NCBI GenBank assembly: GCA_963761325.1
Contig: CAVXGZ010000001.1
Span: 1,178,001 to 1,242,000 of the forward strand
Source: Streptantibioticus_C sp963761325
Lineage (GTDB): Bacteria > Actinomycetota > Actinomycetes > Streptomycetales > Streptomycetaceae
Direction: 5' to 3'
Length of the DNA stretch: 64,000 bases
Shown piece by piece: positions 25,478 through 36,379 of this stretch. The number at the start of each line of letters is the position of its first letter. The stretch's first letter is position 1. The notes below the pieces were generated by a model. It did no database searches. It was not told the origin of the DNA and saw nothing but the letters and a program-made list of their open reading frames with translations. The position numbers were made by a program, and so were the translations under genes.

Positions 25478-27877
25478 TCAGCCCGGCGACAGCCAGACGG
25501 TGGCCAGCGGCGGCAGGGTCAGCGCCACGCTCTCCGGCTGCCCGTTCCACGGCACGCCCTCCGGCTTGACGCTGCCGCCCCCGTTGCCGACGCCGCCCCC
25601 GCCGTAGCGCGCGTCGTCGGTGTTGAGCACCTCGCGCCAGCCGTGGGCGCCGCCCGGCACCCCGACCCGGTAGTCGTGGCGGACGGTCGGCGAGAAGTTG
25701 CTGACGCTCACCAGCGGCCGGCCGTCCGCGTCGAAGCGCGCGAAGGACAGCACGTTGTCCCGCGCCGCGTCGGAGTCCAGCCAGCCGAAGCCGGCCGGGT
25801 CGGTGTCGAGCTGCCACAGCGCCGGGGTGGCCGCGTACGCCAGGTTCAGGTCCCGCACCAGCTCGCGCACCCCGCGGTGGTCGGCGGCGGCCGGATACGT
25901 CTCGTCCAGCAGCCACCAGTCCGGGCCGTGGTCGTGCGACCACTCGGCGCCCTGCGCGAACTCCTGCCCCATGAAAAGCAGTTGCTTGCCCGGGTGGGCC
26001 CACATGTAGCCGAGGAACGCCCGGTGGTCGGCGCGCTGCCGCCACCAGTCGCCGGGCATCTTGGAGACCAGCGACCGCTTGCCGTGCACCACCTCGTCGT
26101 GCGAGACCGGCAGCACGTAGTTCTCCGAGTACGCGTAGACCATGGAGAAGGTCAACTCGCCGTGGTGGTGGCCGCGGTGCACCGGATCGTGGGCCAGGTA
26201 GCCGAGCGAGTCGTGCATCCAGCCCATGTTCCACTTCAGGCCGAAGCCCAGCCCGCCGAAGCCGGTGGGGCCGGTGTGGTGGGTCGCCCGGGTCACCCCG
26301 TCCCACGCGGTCGACTCCTCGGCGACGGTGACCACCCCGGGGCAGCGCCGGTAGACGGTGGCGTTCATCTCCTGCAGGAACGCCACGCTCGCCAGGTTCT
26401 CCCGGCCGCCACGCTCGTTCGGCGTCCACTGCCCGGCCTCGCGCGAGTAGTCCAGGTAGAGCATCGAGGCGACCGCGTCCACCCGCAGCCCGTCGACGTG
26501 GAACTCCTCGCACCAGTACACCGCGTTGGCCACCAGGAAGTTGCGCACCTCGGGGCGGCCGTTGTCGAACTCCAGCGTGCCCCAGTCCGGGTGCTCGGCG
26601 CGCAGCGGATCGGCCGGCTCGTACAGCGGCTCGCCGTCGAAGCGGGCCAGCGCCCAGTCGTCCTTGGGGAAGTGCGCCGGCACCCAGTCCATGATCACGC
26701 CGATGCCGGCCCGGTGCAGCGCGTCCACCAGGAACCGGAAGTCGTCCGGGGTGCCCATCCGCGCGGTCGGCGCGTAGTAGGAGGTGACCTGGTAGCCCCA
26801 CGAGCCGCCGAACGGGTGCTCGGCGACCGGCATCAGCTCCACGTGCGTGAAGCCCAGGTCGTGGACGTACGCGGTCAGCTGCTCGGCCAGCTCGCGGTAG
26901 GTCAGCCCGGGGCGCCAGGACGGCAGGTGGACCTCGTAGACCGACATCGGCGCCCGGTGGGCCGGCAGTTCGCCGCGCCGCCGCATCCACTCCCCGTCGC
27001 CCCACTCGTGGTGCGTCTCGTCCACCACCGAGGCGGTCTCCGGCGGGGTCTGGGTGCGCCGGGCCATCGGGTCGGCCTTCAGCCGCCGCTCGCCGTGCCG
27101 GGTCAGGATCTCGAACTTGTACAGCGCGCCCGCCCCGACGCCCGGCACGAACAGCTCCCACACGCCGGACGAGCCCAGCGACCGCATCGGGTGCCCGGTG
27201 CCGTCCCAGTCGTTGAAGTCGCCGACCACCCGCACCCCGCGGGCGTGCGGCGCCCACACCGCGAACCGGGTGCCCGCCACGCCCTGGTGGTCCATCACCC
27301 GGGCGCCCAGCGCCTTCCACAGCTCCTCGTGCCGGCCCTCCGCGATCAGGTGCAGGTCCAGCTCGCCGAGCGAGGGCAGCAGCCGGTACGGGTCGTCCGC
27401 CGGCACCTCCCCGCCCTGGTAGGTCACCGCCAGCCGGTAGTCCGGCACCTCGCGCATCGGCAGCACCCCGCTGAACAGCCCGTCGCCGTCGTCGTGCAGT
27501 TCCACCCGCAGCCCGGCCGCCAGCACGGCGACCGCGGTCGCGTAAGGGCGCAGCACCCGCACCGCCGTCCCGCCGGGCACCGGGTGCGCGCCCAGCACGC
27601 CGTGCGGGTCGTGGCACGCTCCGGCCAGCAGCGCGTCGCGGTCCGCGGCCTCCGGCGCGGACGCCGCCCGCACGCCGCCCCCGGGCGCGGGGGACGGGGA
27701 CGGGGCGGCCCGCTGCGGCCCCGGGTCGGCGGCCGGCCGCTCCGGCGGCCGCGCACCGGTGGGCCGCGGCGCGGCGGGCCCGGGTGCCGTGCCGGAGGCC
27801 GGCGGGCGGTGCTCCGGGCCCCAGCCGCGGGCGGCGGCCTCCCCGGGTGTGCGGTGCGCGGGCTCTCGCTCAGTCAC
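25478..27877 (-). CDS. glgB: 1,4-alpha-glucan branching enzyme
   Basis: A 799-residue GH13 enzyme. The first ~75 residues are low-complexity Pro/Ala/Arg, longer than in most homologues. Then comes an N-terminal CBM48-like part (DPHGVLGAHP), and a second (RFAVWAPHARGVRVVGDFNDWD near 205), then the barrel with GLRVDAVASMLYLDY (nucleophile Asp near 466), VTVAEESTAW (acid/base Glu) and PVSHDEVVHGKRSL. It introduces alpha-1,6 branches. The GTG start has aagga seven bases upstream and is 17 bp from the maltokinase stop. It is part of the GlgE-pathway cluster: glgE, treS, maltokinase, glgB in one direction. Confidence 0.96.
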   Translation of the reverse strand: MTEREPAHRTPGEAAARGWGPEHRPPASGTAPGPAAPRPTGARPPERPAADPGPQRAAPSPSPAPGGGVRAASAPEAADRDALLAGACHDPHGVLGAHPVPGGTAVRVLRPYATAVAVLAAGLRVELHDDGDGLFSGVLPMREVPDYRLAVTYQGGEVPADDPYRLLPSLGELDLHLIAEGRHEELWKALGARVMDHQGVAGTRFAVWAPHARGVRVVGDFNDWDGTGHPMRSLGSSGVWELFVPGVGAGALYKFEILTRHGERRLKADPMARRTQTPPETASVVDETHHEWGDGEWMRRRGELPAHRAPMSVYEVHLPSWRPGLTYRELAEQLTAYVHDLGFTHVELMPVAEHPFGGSWGYQVTSYYAPTARMGTPDDFRFLVDALHRAGIGVIMDWVPAHFPKDDWALARFDGEPLYEPADPLRAEHPDWGTLEFDNGRPEVRNFLVANAVYWCEEFHVDGLRVDAVASMLYLDYSREAGQWTPNERGGRENLASVAFLQEMNATVYRRCPGVVTVAEESTAWDGVTRATHHTGPTGFGGLGFGLKWNMGWMHDSLGYLAHDPVHRGHHHGELTFSMVYAYSENYVLPVSHDEVVHGKRSLVSKMPGDWWRQRADHRAFLGYMWAHPGKQLLFMGQEFAQGAEWSHDHGPDWWLLDETYPAAADHRGVRELVRDLNLAYAATPALWQLDTDPAGFGWLDSDAARDNVLSFARFDADGRPLVSVSNFSPTVRHDYRVGVPGGAHGWREVLNTDDARYGGGGVGNGGGSVKPEGVPWNGQPESVALTLPPLATVWLSPG

Positions 27878-27894
27878 GGTCAGGTCCTTCCGGT

Positions 27895-29433
27895 TCAGCC
27901 TGCGGCCAGCCGCCGTACGGCGGCCATCGGTATGGGCAGCCATGCGGGCCGGTGGCGGGCCTCGTACAGCACCTCGTAGACCGCCTTGTCGGTCTCGTAC
28001 GCCCGCAGCGGCACCGGGGCGTCGCGCGGATCGCGGCCGGCGCTGCGGGCGTAGCCCTCGCAGAACGCGGCGCGCTGCCGCTCGGCCCACGCGGCGGCCC
28101 GCGGCGCGGCGGGATCGCGGTGCCGGGCGGCGTAGTCGAAGGAGCGCAGCATGCCGGCGACGTCCTGGACGGCCAGTTGCGGACGGCGGCGCTCGGACAG
28201 CGGGCGGGCCGGCTCGCCCTCGAAGTCGATCAGCACCCAGCCGCCGCCCGCGGTGCGCAGCACCTGGCCCAGGTGCAGGTCGCCGTGGATGCGCTGGGCG
28301 TCGAAGGTCGCGCCGCTCTCGGCGAGTTCGGCCAGGTCGGTGAAGGCGCCGCGCAACGCGGGCGCGTACGCGGCCAGTTCGGGCACCGCGCGCGCCGCGA
28401 CCGCCAGCCGGTCGGCCATCGCGGTGGCCAGCAGGCCGACCTGCGGCGGGCTCAGCGCCTCGTGCGGCAGGGCGCGGGCCAGCGCGCCGTGCACCTCCGC
28501 GGTCGCGGTGCCCAGCTCCCGCGCCACGCCGGTGAAGTCCGCGTAGCCGGTGGCCGCGCCGGTCCCGTCGCCCCGTCCGGCGTCGTGGGCCGCGTCGTGG
28601 GCCGCGTCGGTCCGGTCCGCCCCGTCCGCCTCGTCCACCGCGCGCAGCGCGAGCGCCCAGCCCTCGGTGGCGTTCGGGAGGAAACGTTGCATCACCCCGA
28701 GCGTCGCGGGTTCGTCGTGCAGGCCGAGTGCCTCGAACCAGGCGGCCGGGGCCGGCACCCGCGGGCAGCCGGTCCTCGCCAGCGCGAGCGAGACCTCCAG
28801 GTCCGGATTGGTGCCCGCCGACACCCGCCGGAAGACCTTGAGGATGAACGCCTCCCCGTAGACGACCGAGGAGTTGGACTGCTCGACGCCGGAGGGACGG
28901 GGCGGCAGGCCGGCGGGTATCGCGGCGTCCGGCGCGGTGGAGAAGCGCAGCGGCCCGGTCTGCCCCGGGGCGCGCAGCCGCTCCAGCAGCCGGCCGGCCA
29001 GCTCCGGGTCGAACAGGGCCTCGTAGACCACCAGCCCGCTCAGCGGCCCGTCCGCGACCCGGCCGATCAGCGCGCCGGACAGCGCGTCCGGCAACCGCGG
29101 ACGGGTGCCGAGCAGCAGCTGGTAGCAGTCGGCGCCGCCGCCGGCCTGTCCCACGTCCAGCAGCAGGTGCAGCAGCCCGGGGGAGTCCGCGCCGTCCTCG
29201 GCGGGCCGCAGTTCGACGGCGCTGATCAGCCCGAAGCCGGTGATCTCCCGGCCCTTGCCGGCGAACCACCGCTGTCGCGGCAGCCACTCGCGCAACAGCG
29301 GCGCCAGCCCCTGCAGCAGCCCGGGGCCGGCCGGCTCGGCGTGCGGCGGGCGCCCGGCGGCGCTCACCGCGCCCTCCGGTCCGGATACGGCGGAACAGCC
29401 CGGCGTCGCATGGAGCCGCGGGGTGTCCGGCAT
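27895..29433 (-). CDS. mak: Maltokinase (Mak/Pep2)
   Basis: A 512-residue aminoglycoside-phosphotransferase-fold kinase that makes maltose-1-phosphate from maltose and ATP. Marks: LPRQRWFAGKGREI near 51, EQSNSSVVYGEAFILKVFR near 184, RIHGDLHLGQVLRT with catalytic Asp near 385, and VLIDFEGEPARPLSER. Residues about 270-300 are a low-complexity Asp/Ala/Gly insertion encoded by short repeats (28558-28640). The start has gaggagg upstream. In most actinobacteria this enzyme takes maltose from TreS, encoded next upstream; here treS is frameshifted, which may leave it dependent on another maltose source. Confidence 0.93.
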   Translation of the reverse strand: MPDTPRLHATPGCSAVSGPEGAVSAAGRPPHAEPAGPGLLQGLAPLLREWLPRQRWFAGKGREITGFGLISAVELRPAEDGADSPGLLHLLLDVGQAGGGADCYQLLLGTRPRLPDALSGALIGRVADGPLSGLVVYEALFDPELAGRLLERLRAPGQTGPLRFSTAPDAAIPAGLPPRPSGVEQSNSSVVYGEAFILKVFRRVSAGTNPDLEVSLALARTGCPRVPAPAAWFEALGLHDEPATLGVMQRFLPNATEGWALALRAVDEADGADRTDAAHDAAHDAGRGDGTGAATGYADFTGVARELGTATAEVHGALARALPHEALSPPQVGLLATAMADRLAVAARAVPELAAYAPALRGAFTDLAELAESGATFDAQRIHGDLHLGQVLRTAGGGWVLIDFEGEPARPLSERRRPQLAVQDVAGMLRSFDYAARHRDPAAPRAAAWAERQRAAFCEGYARSAGRDPRDAPVPLRAYETDKAVYEVLYEARHRPAWLPIPMAAVRRLAAG

Positions 29434-29605
29434 GGCGTCCCCTCCTCGGGATACGCCCGTCCGTCCGGTGAGCCGGTGGTGCTCGGCGGAGGGGCGAGCA
29501 TGAGCGGGTGACCGGTGGCACGCAGGATCCTGCCCGCGCCATCCGGGGTCAAACCGGACACCTCGGAGCGCCCGCCGACTACCCGCCGCGCGTCCACCGG
29601 GCCTC

Positions 29606-31318
<1,713 letters not shown>

Positions 31319-31322
<4 letters not shown>

Positions 31323-33322
31323 TTGGGTGACCCTCCGATCGGTGAGGACGGTCGCAGCGACAGGATGTGCGCGGGGCGGCTGCCCGGTTCCAGGCGCACG
31401 TAGTTGTCCCTGCCCCAGTGGTAGGTCTCGCCGGTGAGCTCGTCGCGCACCGGGAAGGACTCGTGCCACTCGAGGCCGAGTCCCGGCATGTCCAACGACA
31501 CGGTCGCCTCACGGGTATGGTGCGGATCCAGGTTGACGACCACCAGCACGGTGTCCGTTCCGCCCCCCTCCGCGGCGGCCTGCTTGGAGTACACCAGGAC
31601 CTCGTCGCTGTCCGCGTGGTGGAAGCGCAGGTCGCGCAGTTGCTGCAGCGCCGGATGCCGCCGCCGGATCCGGTTGAGCGCGGTGATCAACGGTGCCAGC
31701 GAGCGCCCCTCCGCCTCGGCGCGCGCCCACTCGCGCGGGCGCAGCTGGTACTTCTCGGAGTCCAGGTACTCCTCGCCGCCCTCCCGCAGCGCGGTCGCCT
31801 CGCACAGTTCGAAGCCGGCGTACACACCCCAGGAGGGCGAGAGCGTGGCGGCGAGCACCGCCCGCGCCTCGAAGGCGGGCCGGCCCCCGTGCTGAAGGTA
31901 GGCGTGCAGGATGTCGGGGGTGTTGACGAACAGGTTCGGCCGCATGAAATGTGCCGTCTCGCCGGCCAGCTCGGTGAGGTAGTCGGTCAGTTCGGCCTTG
32001 GTGTTGCGCCAGGTGAAGTAGGTGTAGGACTGCTGGAAGCCGACCTGGGCCAGCAGCCGCATCATCGCCGGCCGGGTGAACGCCTCGGCCAGGAAGACCA
32101 CGTCCGGGTCGGTGCGGTTGATCTCGCCGAGCACCCGTTCCCAGAACATCACCGGCTTGGTGTGCGGGTTGTCCACCCGGAAGATCCGCACCCCGTGCGC
32201 CATCCAGTGCCGCAGCACCCGCAGCGTCTCCTCGACCAGCCCGGCGAAGTCCTCGTCGAACGCGAGCGGGTAGATGTCCTGGTACTTCTTCGGCGGGTTC
32301 TCCGCGTACGCGATCGAGCCGTCGGCCCGGTGCGCGAACCACCGCGGGTGCTCGGCCACCCAGGGGTGGTCGGGGGAGCACTGCAGCGCGAAGTCGAGCG
32401 CCACCTCCAGGTCCAGCTCCCTGGCGCGGCCCACGAAGTCGTCGAAGTCGGCGAGCGTGCCCAGGTCCGGGTGGACCGCGTCGTGGCCGCCCTGCGGCGA
32501 GCCGATCGCCCAGGGCGAGCCGACGTCGTGCGGGCCGGCCGACAGCGCGTTGTTCGGCCCCTTGCGGAACGCCGTGCCGATCGGGTGGATCGGCGGCAGG
32601 TAGACCACGTCGAAGCCCATCGCGGCCACCGCGGGCAGCCGCTCGGCGGCGGTGCGCAGCGTGCCGGACACCGGCGGCCGGCCGGCCGGCGCGGGCACCG
32701 CGCCCTCCGAGCGCGGGAACAGCTCGTACCACGAGCCGACCAGCGCCCGGCGCCGCTCCACCCGCAGCGGCGCCGGGCCCGCCGTGGTCACCAGCTCGCG
32801 CAGCGGCCGGCGGGCCAGCGCCGCGACGACGCCGGGGGCCAGCGCCGCCGCAAGCCGGTCGGCCGGCGGCCGCTCCTCGTCCCGCAGCGCCCGCGCCGCT
32901 TCCAGCACCGCCGCGCGGTCGGCGCCCTCGGGTATCGCCGCCGCGGCCCGCTCGTGCAGCGCCGCGCCCTCGTCGAGCACCAGGGCGGTGTCGATGCCGG
33001 CCGGGATCTTGATCCCCGCGACGTGCCGCCAGGTGCCGACCGGGTCCGACCAGGCCTCGACCGCGAAGGTCCACTGCCCTTCGGCCGTCGGGGTGACCGA
33101 CGCCGCCCAGCGGTCCGTCCCCTCGGCCACCTCGCGCATCGGCGTCCAGGGCCCGGTGCGGCCCGCCGGATCGCACAGCACCACGTTCGCGGCGACCGCG
33201 TCGTGGCCCTCCCGGAAGACGGTCGCCGACACCTGGAACGCCTCGCCCACCACGGCCTTCGCGGGGCGCAGCCCGCAGTCCACCAGCGGGCTGAGGTCCA
33301 CTACCGGGATGCGACCGATCAT
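31319..33322 (-). CDS. glgE: Alpha-1,4-glucan:maltose-1-phosphate maltosyltransferase
   Basis: A 667-residue GH13_3 enzyme of normal length. Active-site landmarks are the nucleophile Asp384 in RIFRVDNPHTKP and acid/base Glu413 in FLAEAFTRP, corresponding to Asp394/Glu423 of the S. coelicolor enzyme (from memory). VVYLPPIHPIGTAFRKGPNN near 239 and FTWRNTKAELTDYL are also family marks. It extends linear alpha-1,4-glucans from maltose-1-phosphate, which GlgB then branches. It is the first gene of the minus-strand glucan operon, divergent from glgP across 360 bp, and is translationally coupled to treS through a TTGA overlap. Confidence 0.97.
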
Positions 33323-33682
33323 TGGCTCACCTGGGCTCGTCTCGTTGCGTCGGCTCGGCTGCTGCGCTGTCCCCGAGGCCCTTTCTAGCCGCTCCCGCGG
33401 TATGGCGCCGGGGGCCTCCGGTGCACGTTAGGTGATCAGATTGTCTGACTTTGGTTCATCATCCGATTAGCCTGCCCAGGCCGGCAGCCGGGACACCCCA
33501 CGTCTCTCCCGGCCCGCCACGGAGCCGTCCCGGCCGCCGTCCGACCGGCCTGCGCGCGCGTGCGCGGTGGCCGCCCCGGGCCGCGCCCGTGCCGTTCCCG
33601 CGCGATTCCTGCGCCGTTTCGGCGCGGTTTCCGCCCCGCCGTGGCGAGGCGCGAAGACCCTACCCGCGGTTACGGTCGAAGG
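33323..33682. other. 360-bp divergent gap between glgE and glgP
   Basis: No gene is seen. The right two thirds are very GC-rich. Between 33425 and 33475 the composition drops, and a short inverted repeat tcaga-ttg-tctga (33436-33448) lies about 115 bp upstream of glgE; promoters for both genes are expected here but none matches the consensus closely. Confidence 0.4.
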
Positions 33683-36301
33683 GTGAAGGCTATCCGTCGA
33701 TTCACCGTCCGTACGGTCCTCCCCGAACCCCTGCGGCCCCTCGGCGAACTCGCCGGGAACCTGCGCTGGTCCTGGCACCCGGAGACCCGCGAGCTGCTGC
33801 AGTCCGTCGACCCCGGCCGCTGGCGGGCCGCCGGCGGCGACCCGGTGAGACTGCTGGGAGCGGTCCCCGCCGAGCGGCTGGCCGCCCTCGGCCGCGACCG
33901 GAGGTTCCGCCGCCGGCTCGACGCCGCCGCGGAGGACCTCCACGACTACCTGACCGGTCCGCGCTGGTACCAGGCCCAGGACGCCGGCCGGCTGCCGGCC
34001 GCCATCGCCTACTTCTCCCCCGAGTACGGCATCACCGCCGCGCTGCCGCAGTACTCCGGCGGCCTGGGCATCCTGGCCGGCGACCACCTCAAGGCCGCCA
34101 GCGACCTCGGCGTGCCGCTGATCGGCGTCGGGCTGCTCTACCGGCACGGCTACTTCCGCCAGTCGCTGTCCGGCGACGGCTGGCAGCAGGAGCACTACCC
34201 GGTCCTCGACCCGCACGAGCTGCCGCTCACCCTGCTGCGCGAGCCGGACGGCACCCCGGCCGCCGTCACCCTCGCGCTGCCCGGCGGCCGCATCCTGCGC
34301 GCCCGGGTCTGGCAGGCCCGGGTCGGCCGGGTGCCGCTGCTGCTGCTCGACTCCGACGTGCCGGGCAACGCGCGCGCCGAGCGCGAGGTCACCGACCGGC
34401 TCTACGGCGGCGGCAGCGAGCACCGGCTGCTGCAGGAGATGCTGCTCGGCATCGGCGGGGTGCGCGCGGTGCGGGCCTACTGCGCGCTGACCGGCCACCC
34501 CGAGCCCGAGGTCTTCCACACCAACGAGGGCCACGCCGGCTTCCTCGGCCTGGAGCGCATCAACGAGGCCGCCGGGCAGCTCGACTTCGACGCCGCCCTG
34601 GAGACCGTGCGGGCCGGCACCGTCTTCACCACCCACACCCCCGTCCCGGCCGGCATCGACCGCTTCGAACGCGGCCTGATCGCCCGGCACTTCGGCGACG
34701 GCGGCGAACTGCCGGGCGTGCCGGTGGACCGGATCCTCGCGCTCGGCGCCGAGAGCTACCCGGGCGGCGACCCGGGGGTGTTCAACATGGCCGTCATGGG
34801 CCTGCGGCTCGCCCAGCGGGCCAACGGCGTCAGCACCCTGCACGGCGACGTCAGCCGGCGGATGTTCGCCGGCCTGTGGCCCGGCTTCGACCCGCAGGAG
34901 GTGCCGATCGGGTCGATCACCAACGGGGTGCACGCCCCCACCTGGGTCGCCCCCGACGTGCTGCGCGCCGGAGTGCGCCAACTCGGCGCCCAGCGCACCG
35001 AGGACGCCCTCGCGCTCGGCGGCAGCGAACGCTGGGAGGCGGTCAGCGACATCCCCGACCAGGAGATCTGGGACCTGCGCCGCACCCTGCGCGAACAACT
35101 CGTCGCCGACGCCAGGACCCGGCTGCGCGACTCCTGGCTGCAACGCGGCGCCGACCGGCTCGAACTCGACTGGACCGACCAGGTGCTCGACCCGGAGGTC
35201 CTCACCATCGGCTTCGCCCGCCGGGTGCCGTCCTACAAGCGGCTCACCCTCATGCTGCGCGACCGCGAACGCCTCACCTCGCTGCTGCTGCACCCCGAGC
35301 GCCCCGTGCAGATCGTGGTGGCCGGCAAGGCCCACCCGGCCGACGACGGCGGCAAACGGCTGGTCCAGGAACTCGTCCGGTTCGCCGACGACCCCGCCGT
35401 GCGCCACCGCGTCGTCTTCCTGCCCGACTACGACATGGCGATGGCCCAGCGCCTGCTGCCCGGCTGCGACGTGTGGCTCAACAACCCGCTCCGCCCGCTG
35501 GAGGCGTGCGGCACCTCGGGCATGAAGGCCGCACTCAACGGCTGCCTCAACCTCTCGGTGCTGGACGGCTGGTGGGACGAGTGGTACGACGGCGAGAACG
35601 GCTGGTCCATCCCCACCGCCGACGGCTCGGCCGGCGGTGACGACCGGCGGGACGCGATCGAGGCCACCGCGCTCTACGACCTCATCGAGCACCAGGTCGC
35701 CCCGCGCTTCTACGACACCGACCGCTCCGGACTGCCGCGCCGCTGGATCGAGATGGTCCGCCACACCCTGGTCACCCTCGGCCCCAAGGTCCTGGCCGGC
35801 CGGATGGTGCGCGACTACGTCGAGGAGCTGTACGGGCCCGCCGCCCGGGCGCACCGCGCGCTCACCCCGCGCACGGCGCGCGAGCTGAGCGAGTGGAAGG
35901 CCCGGATGCGCCGCCACTGGCCGGCCGTCTCGGTCGACCAGGCGGACGCCGGATCGCCCTCCGACACCGCCGAGTTGGGCAGTTCGCTCAACCTGCGGGT
36001 GCGGGTCGGGCTCGGCGGGCTGGAGCCGTCCGACGTCGAGGTGCAACTGGTCTCCGGCCGGGTGGACGACACCGACCGGATCACCGAGCCCGCGCTCGCC
36101 ACCCTGAAGCCGGCCGGCGCCGCCCCGGACGGCGAGGACCGCTGGTGCTACGAGGGCCAACTCGCCCTGGACCGCGCCGGATCCTTCGGCTACACCGTCC
36201 GCGTGCTGCCCGCCCACCCGCTGCTGGCCTCACCCGCCGAACTCGGCCTGATCGCGGTGCCCGACGACGCGGGCGGCCCGTCGGCGGCCGTGCTGCGGTA
36301 G
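33683..36301 (+). CDS. glgP: Alpha-glucan (maltodextrin/glycogen) phosphorylase
   Basis: An 872-residue GT35 enzyme of the actinobacterial/Thermotoga type, releasing glucose-1-phosphate from alpha-glucan ends with inorganic phosphate. Marks: AYFSPEYGITAALPQYSGGLG near 103, EVFHTNEGHAGFL, VFTTHTPVPAGIDRF, and the pyridoxal-phosphate site CGTSGMKAALNG near 612. The GTG at 33683 matches the conserved N-terminus (VKAIRRFTVRTVLPEPL); the in-frame ATG at 33560 would add an unlikely Arg/Pro-rich tail. Divergent from glgE, so synthesis and breakdown genes share one regulatory region. Confidence 0.95.
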   Translation: MKAIRRFTVRTVLPEPLRPLGELAGNLRWSWHPETRELLQSVDPGRWRAAGGDPVRLLGAVPAERLAALGRDRRFRRRLDAAAEDLHDYLTGPRWYQAQDAGRLPAAIAYFSPEYGITAALPQYSGGLGILAGDHLKAASDLGVPLIGVGLLYRHGYFRQSLSGDGWQQEHYPVLDPHELPLTLLREPDGTPAAVTLALPGGRILRARVWQARVGRVPLLLLDSDVPGNARAEREVTDRLYGGGSEHRLLQEMLLGIGGVRAVRAYCALTGHPEPEVFHTNEGHAGFLGLERINEAAGQLDFDAALETVRAGTVFTTHTPVPAGIDRFERGLIARHFGDGGELPGVPVDRILALGAESYPGGDPGVFNMAVMGLRLAQRANGVSTLHGDVSRRMFAGLWPGFDPQEVPIGSITNGVHAPTWVAPDVLRAGVRQLGAQRTEDALALGGSERWEAVSDIPDQEIWDLRRTLREQLVADARTRLRDSWLQRGADRLELDWTDQVLDPEVLTIGFARRVPSYKRLTLMLRDRERLTSLLLHPERPVQIVVAGKAHPADDGGKRLVQELVRFADDPAVRHRVVFLPDYDMAMAQRLLPGCDVWLNNPLRPLEACGTSGMKAALNGCLNLSVLDGWWDEWYDGENGWSIPTADGSAGGDDRRDAIEATALYDLIEHQVAPRFYDTDRSGLPRRWIEMVRHTLVTLGPKVLAGRMVRDYVEELYGPAARAHRALTPRTARELSEWKARMRRHWPAVSVDQADAGSPSDTAELGSSLNLRVRVGLGGLEPSDVEVQLVSGRVDDTDRITEPALATLKPAGAAPDGEDRWCYEGQLALDRAGSFGYTVRVLPAHPLLASPAELGLIAVPDDAGGPSAAVLR

Positions 36302-36379
36302 GGCGCGCCGCGGTGGACCGTGGCCGCCGCCGGGCGGCCCCGCCGTGATCGGCGGCGGGCGCGGCCCGGCGGCGCGGCG

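Noticed and set aside
36325..36372. Possible terminator between convergent glgP and ABC exporter genes
   Set aside because: Only about six consecutive pairs can be formed around tgat in very GC-rich sequence; not distinguishable from background.
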